From Paenibacillus artemisiicola (GTDB lineage Bacteria > Bacillota > Bacilli > Paenibacillales > Paenibacillaceae), in contig NZ_JAGGDJ010000024.1 of the NCBI RefSeq assembly GCF_017652985.1, forward strand, positions 16,485-80,484: a stretch of 64,000 nt of DNA, written 5' to 3'. Below, one piece after another: positions 58,526-64,000 of the stretch. The position numbers and the translations under genes are program-made. Position 1 is the first letter of the stretch. Each line of letters starts with the position of its first letter. The notes below the pieces were generated by a model that worked only from the letters and a program-made list of their open reading frames with translations, searched no databases and was not told where the DNA came from.

Positions 58526-59449
58526 ATGACCGCCGAAATCCGCCACGAGCACGTCGCCTACCAAAACCCCTTCCTCGCCATCAAGATCTGGCGGATCGAC
58601 TCGGACCCGGAGCGCGACCGGGCCTACCGCCGGGACAAGGAAGGCCAGCGGAAGGTGCCGTTCCCCGCGTGGAACTACCACGACGAAATCGAATTTCTGC
58701 TGATTCTCCGCGGGGAGATGACCGCCTACTACGGCGAGGAGCAGCTGCCGCTGCGCCGGGGCGACGTCGCCCTGTTCGGCTCGGCCGAGCCCCATACGAC
58801 GCTGCAGGCGAACGACGCGCCGCTCAGCTATCTCGTGTTCCAGCTGAACCTGCGCAAGTACTGGGATCAGAGCACGATGAACAACATGATGCATTTCGCG
58901 GAGATCATCCGGCCGCTCAGCGCGCTGAATTATATCTTCCGGGAGAACCGCGCCGCCCGCGCGCAGGTCGCCTCCCTCATCCGCGGCATCTACAAGGAGA
59001 TGAACGACCCGCAGATCGGCTGCGAGCTCGCGGTCTCGGCCATGATCAAGACGATTCTCCTCGCGCTGCTGCGGAACGACGGCCGCAAGCGGCTCCACTA
59101 CCACGACCACCTGCTGTACGAACGGCTTCGCCCGGCGCTGCATCACGTCGAGGAGCATCTGCACGAGAAGCTGTCCGTGGAGACGGTCAGCGGGCTGCTC
59201 AGCATGAGCGGCACCCATTTCATGAAATCGTTCAAAAAGGCGCTCGGCATGACGTTCACCGAATTCGTCGTCTTCAAGCGCATCAAGCGCGCGGAGCAGC
59301 TGCTCCTGACGCGCGACATCAGCATCGCGGACGCGGCGGCGGCCGTCGGCATGTCCAACCTCGGGCATTTCTACCGGCAGTTCAACCGGCTGAACGACTG
59401 CTCGCCGAAGCAGTTCCGGGACAGGCTGCGAATGGAGCAGCGCGAGTGA
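58526..59449 (+). CDS. AraC family transcriptional regulator
   Basis: A 307-residue regulator. The cupin sensor has WNYHDEIEFLLILRGEMTAYYG (about 49-70) and LRRGDVALFGSAEPHTT. The double HTH has KLSVETVSGLLSMSGTHFMKSF (about 216-237) and the signature ADAAAAVGMSNLGHFYRQFNRL (about 270-291). AAAAGGAG 7 bases before the ATG. Divergent from ThuA-GH172 (178 bases between starts), which it probably activates. Its stop is only 6 bases from the stop of the convergent membrane-protein gene. Confidence 0.94.
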   Translation: MTAEIRHEHVAYQNPFLAIKIWRIDSDPERDRAYRRDKEGQRKVPFPAWNYHDEIEFLLILRGEMTAYYGEEQLPLRRGDVALFGSAEPHTTLQANDAPLSYLVFQLNLRKYWDQSTMNNMMHFAEIIRPLSALNYIFRENRAARAQVASLIRGIYKEMNDPQIGCELAVSAMIKTILLALLRNDGRKRLHYHDHLLYERLRPALHHVEEHLHEKLSVETVSGLLSMSGTHFMKSFKKALGMTFTEFVVFKRIKRAEQLLLTRDISIADAAAAVGMSNLGHFYRQFNRLNDCSPKQFRDRLRMEQRE

Positions 59450-59455
59450 CTTTGC

Positions 59456-60322
59456 TTACCGTTCTTGTTGTCGCCTCCCATATAATGCGTCTAAGCAACA
59501 TACGGCGAAATGCATCCAAACGATCATTAAGATCCCGACCGGCACGACATAACCTTCCCGGAAGACTAACAGATGACTTCTGTAACCCATATATATTAAG
59601 GTACCTAACGAAGTTACGGTTGCGATTCTCCAAACACGACGTCTTCGAAAGTATCCCCAGAGGACAAGGCTATAGCTGGCCATCGTAAAGATTTGGTACA
59701 GCCCATAACGACTGATTCTCGGGTGGTTCGGGAACAACGACGTCGTAAACCGCATATACCCGGACAAATCGAGCACGCCCCAAAGGAGCAGTATCGTACA
59801 GATCGGGAACATGCCCAGTATAAGGTAGCCCTTGAAGTATAACGAACGGACACCCTTAACCAGATGCGCATGCATCCATTTCGAAATGGCGAAAAAAACC
59901 AACAACGCGAGGAAGGTCATCCACGTTCTCCACCAATGATGACGATAAATATCCAAATGCACGAACAGCACTTCTACCATCGCGTAAACAAGGGCGACAA
60001 CCGCATGCCAGTAAAATGGTTTTCGCCGAATAATCAAAAGCAGCGCAGACGATGCCACGCCAAATTGCGAGAACAGATTCCCCGCTAACGAATCATTGAA
60101 GGGATCGAGTTTTGGATTTTGGATGATTCGGGGGCAATACACGTACGCATGCAAAAAAATCATGATAAAGGTTTCAAAATACAACGGCAGCCCCACAAGC
60201 GACAAATAGAAAGCAAAGGTACGGAAGCGATTCTCCGACCGATACAGCGCGTATACGACTTGAATTAAGGTTGCCAGGCCCAACAATAAGTACCAAACGG
60301 TATGCGACCAGAATGCGTTCAT
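59456..60322 (-). CDS. Polytopic membrane protein of an uncharacterised Bacillales family
   Basis: A 288-residue protein with about eight TM helices. Characteristic stretches are FNDSLAGNLFSQFGVASSAL (about 74-93), AMVEVLFVHLDIYRHHWWRTW (about 114-134, with the His-His-Trp-Trp pair) and ISKWMHAHLVKG. I recognise the pattern from hypothetical proteins of Bacillus relatives but know no function. It is markedly AT-richer than its neighbours, with many A/T third positions, pointing to recent acquisition. AAAAGGAA precedes the ATG. Convergent with the AraC gene. Confidence 0.72.
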   Translation of the reverse strand: MNAFWSHTVWYLLLGLATLIQVVYALYRSENRFRTFAFYLSLVGLPLYFETFIMIFLHAYVYCPRIIQNPKLDPFNDSLAGNLFSQFGVASSALLLIIRRKPFYWHAVVALVYAMVEVLFVHLDIYRHHWWRTWMTFLALLVFFAISKWMHAHLVKGVRSLYFKGYLILGMFPICTILLLWGVLDLSGYMRFTTSLFPNHPRISRYGLYQIFTMASYSLVLWGYFRRRRVWRIATVTSLGTLIYMGYRSHLLVFREGYVVPVGILMIVWMHFAVCCLDALYGRRQQER

Positions 60323-60496
60323 AACCTATTCCTTTTGTAATAAAATAGGAGCAATCCTATCTTTGCCCGTTCGGGTAGCGTTATTCATTTTTGACGCAAA
60401 CCTGTGACGCGGATGTACATAATGCTGACACCAAATGGTTCATTCCACGACGAAGAGATTCGATCCGCGGCGAACCAGGCGCGCCCGCGCAAGCCA

Positions 60497-60526
60497 AAAA
60501 GCGACTCCCGTACGGGGGTCGCTTTT
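60497..60526. terminator. Intrinsic terminator of the beta-propeller glycosidase gene
   Basis: AAAAGCGACTCCC (60497-60509) pairs with GGGGGTCGCTTTT (60514-60526) with one wobble and has A and T runs outside. It lies 22 bases beyond the stop codon. Confidence 0.9.
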
Positions 60527-60547
60527 GTTTGCGGCTATAGCGCCGCG

Positions 60548-61501
60548 CTACGCCTTCGCGATCGTCGCCATGCAGATCTGCGACGAAATGTCCCAGCTGT
60601 ACTTCCCGCGGCTGCCTTCGTACAGGATGGCGAAGAAGTCCTCCGTCTCGATCAGCGCCGGGAACCAGATCGCGCCTCCGTCCTCCTGCCCCATCGCGCC
60701 GCAGCCGAAGATCGGATTGCCGGGATGCCGCTCCCAATGCAGCAGGTCCGTCGAGCGCGCAAGGCCGAAGAAATCCGGCTCGTCCGCCAGGTACGAGCTG
60801 CCGCCGTACATCAGGTAATACGCGCCGCCGTCCTGCGTCAGCTGCGCCGTCACGATGGACAAGGCGTCCCAGCTCCCCGGCTCGCCCGCGAAGATCGGGC
60901 GGTCGGACACCGGCTCGAACCGGATGCCGTCCCGCGAACGCGACAGGTACAGCTGGTACCCGTTCTCTTCCAGCAGCTGGTAGATCATGTAGACATAGCC
61001 GTCCTTGACGATGACCGCCGGCGCGCGGCCCTCCATGAGGCTGCCGGCCTTCTCGAAGCGCACGCCGTCTTCGCTGACGGCCAGTCCGACGCAGTCCGGT
61101 CCCGAACCGATCGCGGAGTAGTAGACGAACACTTTGCCGCCGAACACGGCCGCCGACGGATCGAGCACGTCTTTATCGTCGAATTCGCCCGGGGCGCCGA
61201 CGTCCACGATCGGCTCGCCGCCGTTCAGGTCGCGCAGCTCGATATTGTCGCGGGTCACGCTCGCGATCTCGGCGACGCCGAGCCGGTCGTGCCGCTTGCA
61301 GTCGGTGCCCGGCTGGATGCCGTTGCCGCGGTAGTACAGCAGCTGCCGGCCGCCGAATTCGATGACGTCGGGATTCGCGACCCAGACGCTCCGCCACGTC
61401 TCGCCGCTCGCCGGGATGACGGGGTTGCGGGGGGAATGATGCCAGGATAGGCAGTTTTGCCGGTAGTCGCCTTTGAATAATTGCCACAGCTTCTCGCTCA
61501 T
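60548..61501 (-). CDS. Five-bladed beta-propeller glycosidase (GH43/GH32-like)
   Basis: A 317-residue protein with the GH43/GH32/GH130-like fold. SWHHSPRNPVIPASGETWRS at the N-terminus, VANPDVIEFGGRQLLYYRGN (candidate catalytic Asp), KDVLDPSAAVFGGKVFVYYS, SWDALSIVTAQLTQDGGAYY and AMGQEDGGAIWFPALIE are propeller blades with acidic residues in the right places. It cannot be placed confidently in one family. No signal peptide. GAGAGGAGG 12 bases before the ATG at 61501. Divergent from an AraC regulator, the likely activator. Confidence 0.8.
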   Translation of the reverse strand: MSEKLWQLFKGDYRQNCLSWHHSPRNPVIPASGETWRSVWVANPDVIEFGGRQLLYYRGNGIQPGTDCKRHDRLGVAEIASVTRDNIELRDLNGGEPIVDVGAPGEFDDKDVLDPSAAVFGGKVFVYYSAIGSGPDCVGLAVSEDGVRFEKAGSLMEGRAPAVIVKDGYVYMIYQLLEENGYQLYLSRSRDGIRFEPVSDRPIFAGEPGSWDALSIVTAQLTQDGGAYYLMYGGSSYLADEPDFFGLARSTDLLHWERHPGNPIFGCGAMGQEDGGAIWFPALIETEDFFAILYEGSRGKYSWDISSQICMATIAKA

Positions 61502-61745
61502 CGCATGTACGCCTCCTCTCGTTACCTCCACTATAGGCCGCGGCGGCGAGCGGAACAAGGACAAATCGGAACGAAAGCTTGGACGTTTGAAACCGAAGCG
61601 TGCCGCTTGCGCGTTCTTTTCCGATGCCGAGCCATCCGCCTTTGACAAGGATCGCAGACAGCTTTAATATGAAAGCCGAATGACGGGTTCCGCAAACCGA
61701 TTGCACTTTCGAAACCCGGGACGACGATGAACCGGAGGTTGCTTC

Positions 61746-62642
61746 ATGCCGTTAAACGAGCTGTTCGCGCATATCCCGCCGCTGCCGCATTTCCTGACCG
61801 CCGGCCGGGACGTCTTCCAGCCCGGCGACCGGCACGTGGAGCGGCAGGCGATCGGCGTGTTCGACCTGATCGTCGTGTCGCGCGGCGCGCTGCATCTGGG
61901 CGAGGCGGGCGCCGACGTGCGGGTCGGCGCCGGACAGGCCGTCATCCTGCGGCCGGATCGGCATCACTATCCGACGGGGCCGTGCGAGGAGGAAACGCAT
62001 TTCTATTGGCTGCATTTTCAAATTCTCGCGCCATGGACGGAATGGAGCGGCGACGCCGGCGCCGTCCCGCCCGCCCCGCAGCGAAGCGCCGAGCTCGGCT
62101 ACCCCGGCGACTTCGGACACCAGTACGAGCTGCGGCTGCCGCGTTACCTGACGCTTCCCGAGCCGCCGGACGTCTACGCCGACATCGAGGGCTTGCTCGC
62201 GCTGAGCGTCCGGTCGGACTTGGCCGGCGGCTGGCAGCAGCAGACGCTCTTCCACGGCTTGCTGCAGCACCTCTGCGGCGATGCCCGGCAGCGGCGCGCG
62301 GATTCCGCCGCGGTCCAGCTCGCCGAGCGCGCGGCCGCTTGGCTGAAGGCGAACTATCGCGAGCCCGTCACGAACGCGCGGCTGCGGGAGGCGCTTCACT
62401 ACCATCCGATCTACGTCACGCGCTGCATGCGCGCCGTCTTCGGCCGCACGCCGAACGAGTACGTGAACGACGTCCGGCTGGAGCAAGCGAAGCTGCTCCT
62501 GCTGACGACGGACAAGACCGTCGCCGATATCGCTTCGGCCGTCGGCTTCGACGATCCGGCGTACTTCGCCCGCCGGTTCGCCGCGGCCGCCGGCGTCAGC
62601 CCGTCGGGCTACCGCAAGCGGTTCGAGGCGCGGGAGCGATGA
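61746..62642 (+). CDS. AraC family transcriptional regulator
   Basis: A 298-residue regulator. N-terminal cupin: FDLIVVSRGALHLGEAG (about 39-55), GQAVILRPDRHHYPTGPCEE, THFYWLHFQIL. C-terminal double HTH: PVTNARLREALHYHPIYVTRCM and the signature VADIASAVGFDDPAYFARRF (about 258-277). CGGAGG 7 bases before the ATG. Divergent from the beta-propeller glycosidase with 244 bases between starts. Confidence 0.94.
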   Translation: MPLNELFAHIPPLPHFLTAGRDVFQPGDRHVERQAIGVFDLIVVSRGALHLGEAGADVRVGAGQAVILRPDRHHYPTGPCEEETHFYWLHFQILAPWTEWSGDAGAVPPAPQRSAELGYPGDFGHQYELRLPRYLTLPEPPDVYADIEGLLALSVRSDLAGGWQQQTLFHGLLQHLCGDARQRRADSAAVQLAERAAAWLKANYREPVTNARLREALHYHPIYVTRCMRAVFGRTPNEYVNDVRLEQAKLLLLTTDKTVADIASAVGFDDPAYFARRFAAAAGVSPSGYRKRFEARER

Positions 62643-62736
62643 GCGGGGTCCGAACGCCGTCTCGCGGGCGTCGCGAGGACGCGCAGCGCCAGGAACGGCA
62701 AACGGATCGCCATTTCCGGTTGAACATGACGAAGAA

Positions 62737-62753
62737 CCCCTCCGGAGGGGGTC
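62737..62753. other. Short hairpin between convergent genes
   Basis: ACCCCTCC and GGAGGGGGT can pair almost without a loop; no T run. Possible weak end signal for either gene in the 265-base gap. Confidence 0.35.
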
Positions 62754-62907
62754 TATCGTCTCCGCGCGCGTCCGCGCCGCGGCCCGTTCAGCCGGAAGGC
62801 GGCGTGATCGCGGCGTCGAGCACCGGCATAGTAGACGCCATCGGCGCCTGGTCCTGCTCCCGCGAATGCGAGCTTGGCCGCGCGGCGCCGCTGCCCGTCC
62901 CGCCGCC

Positions 62908-63849
62908 TTAAGCGCCCGTACCCGGCACCGGAATGCCGAGGCCGGCCGCGCCGAGCGCCGAGGTCGCGGCGTCCGGGCAATAGCGCTCGACCATCTGCAG
63001 GCCGAGCGCGGCGCGGCGCGCCCGCTCGACGCAGAGCGCGACGTTCGCGCCCTCCAGGTGCTCGCCGGACGGATAGACGTCCGGGTGGTTGCGCAGCCCG
63101 AACTTGATATAGACCGGGGCGAGCAGCCGGATCAGCTCCGCGATCTCGTAATGGCGGATGAAGCCGCCGAGCGTGTCCGGTCCTTCGACGTAGACGTCGA
63201 GCGGAATGTCGACGGCCGCCCGGATCGCCGCCAGCTTCGGCAGCGTCAGCCCGGTCGGCACGTTGTACGTATCCGCCCCGAGATCCTGCATGATCCGGAC
63301 CGATACCGGATTCGACGCCATCATCTGCACGGAGCACTTCACGACGAAATCCCGCGGCAGCTCGCCGGCCTCCTTCATTCGCTTCGTCAGCCACAGCAGT
63401 CCTTCGTCGGCGACGAGCGCGCCGCGCAGGCCGAGCGACGCGCCCCGCTTCAGATCCTCCATCGCGTACACCAGCTGGTCCGCGCCTTCATGGCGCAAGC
63501 CCGCGGCCCGGCCCGCCGGCGTGAGCGGCGTCGCGCCGACGTCCCACGTGCCCCGCGGCCCGACGAACAGGCTCAGCTCGATCCCGCGCTCCGCGCACAT
63601 CGCGACCATGTCCCTGATCTCCCCGTCGGTCAGCAGCATGATGCCGCTGCCCTGCGACACGCGGTGCACGGTCAAGCCGCGGCGGTCGATCTCCCGCAGC
63701 GTCGCCGCGAGCGCCGCCGGTCCTTCGACGCTCGGCAGCTCCACCCGGTATTCCGCGCCGTCCGGAAACCGCTTGGCCGAGGACGGCAGGTCGTACAGAT
63801 CGCCGCCGGGAAAGCCCAGCGCGCGCAAAAAAGCTCTTGTCGATTCCAT
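62908..63849 (-). CDS. Peptidase U32-like TIM-barrel protein
   Basis: A 313-residue protein resembling U32 family peptidase-like proteins of Bacillales, annotated only generally. Blocks are FLRALGFPGGDLYDLPSS (about 6-23), GSGIMLLTDGEIRDMVAMC, YAMEDLKRGASLGLRGALVA, VVKCSVQMMASNPVSVRIM and IPLDVYVEGPDTLGGFIRHY, ending in KFGLRNHPDVYPSGEHLE. True U32 enzymes (YhbU/UbiU type) carry conserved Cys clusters that are missing here, so hydrolase activity is doubtful; a sugar-related TIM barrel is an alternative. GGGAG 10 bases before the ATG at 63849 supports the start. The window ends 150 bases upstream. Confidence 0.68.
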   Translation of the reverse strand: MESTRAFLRALGFPGGDLYDLPSSAKRFPDGAEYRVELPSVEGPAALAATLREIDRRGLTVHRVSQGSGIMLLTDGEIRDMVAMCAERGIELSLFVGPRGTWDVGATPLTPAGRAAGLRHEGADQLVYAMEDLKRGASLGLRGALVADEGLLWLTKRMKEAGELPRDFVVKCSVQMMASNPVSVRIMQDLGADTYNVPTGLTLPKLAAIRAAVDIPLDVYVEGPDTLGGFIRHYEIAELIRLLAPVYIKFGLRNHPDVYPSGEHLEGANVALCVERARRAALGLQMVERYCPDAATSALGAAGLGIPVPGTGA

Positions 63850-64000
63850 AGGTAGCATGCTCCCTTCGCATTCGTATAAGCGGACGCGCGGCAAGGCCGC
63901 CGGTCGCCCGGTCGGCCCTGCCGATCATCCTTGTGCCATGCGCGGCCGGCGCGGCGATCCGGCTGCGCCCCTGCCGCCGACCCGGCCGCGCCCCGCCGCC

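Noticed and set aside
1..64000. Insertion sequences, prophage, integrase or attachment sites
   Set aside because: No transposase, integrase or phage gene motif and no terminal inverted repeats with target duplications were seen around the AT-richer genes.
1..64000. tRNA or rRNA genes
   Set aside because: No GGTTCRANNC-type T-arm with a matching acceptor stem and no rRNA core sequences were recognised on either strand by eye.

Overview
The window looks like a chromosomal segment of a GC-rich member of the Paenibacillaceae (Paenibacillus/Cohnella type). The signs are AGGAGG-type ribosome binding sites with frequent TTG and GTG starts, TTGACA/TATAAT-like promoters, intrinsic terminators, a triple-SLH surface protein, YesM/YesN-type two-component pairs with LplA/B/C-type ABC transporters, and many AraC-type regulators each next to a sugar-active enzyme. 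I see no rRNA, tRNA, CRISPR, prophage or IS element. Identifications rest on motif reading alone; no database search was run.

Layout. 0-11.8 kb: a PhyH oxygenase, a divergent ring-cleavage dioxygenase/HxlR pair, an acyltransferase-like protein, a second-copy yidC with a small overlapping membrane protein, exported proteins, a methyltransferase, a GNAT, a lipoprotein and a GH140-like hydrolase. 12.0-16.3 kb: a 1426-residue SLH protein with nine tandem IPT/TIG repeats. 16.6-16.9 kb: remnant of a frameshifted gene. 17.1-22.8 kb: epimerase/oxidoreductase operon with a divergent AraC regulator, then a GNAT-heparinase-like operon. 23.2-28.8 kb: a DUF2971-like orphan, an AraC/GH36 divergent pair and an AT-richer C39-like protein. 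28.9-36.3 kb: LplB-LplC-SBP-histidine kinase-response regulator. 36.6-39.6 kb: small stress and maintenance genes, including a pirin under a four-half-site operator. 39.8-46.3 kb: ABC importer, DUF1861 and GH130 genes facing a LacI regulator, probably for uptake and phosphorolysis of mannosides. 46.5-52.3 kb: a sugar epimerase and a ribose-type ABC importer. 52.5-55.8 kb: a VanY/CwlK-like peptidase, an RlmA-like 23S rRNA methyltransferase and an MFS drug exporter. 56.2-63.8 kb: GH172/ThuA with AraC, a membrane protein, a beta-propeller glycosidase with AraC and a U32-like protein.

How it works together. Most of the window is a set of small, separately controlled scavenging modules (sensor or AraC/LacI regulator + importer + one or two cytoplasmic enzymes) for plant or microbial glycans. 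The most notable regulatory element is upstream of the rRNA methyltransferase (54131-54444): a consensus promoter, a 14-codon leader ORF encoding MQHYVRLRIPTLKA, a hairpin that spans the leader stop codon, and an intrinsic terminator directly before the methyltransferase. The peptide has the Arg-Leu-Arg...Pro-Thr-Leu signature of the RLR class of macrolide-stalling leaders (ErmD type), so this is probably an antibiotic-sensing attenuator controlling an RlmA-type methyltransferase rather than an Erm.
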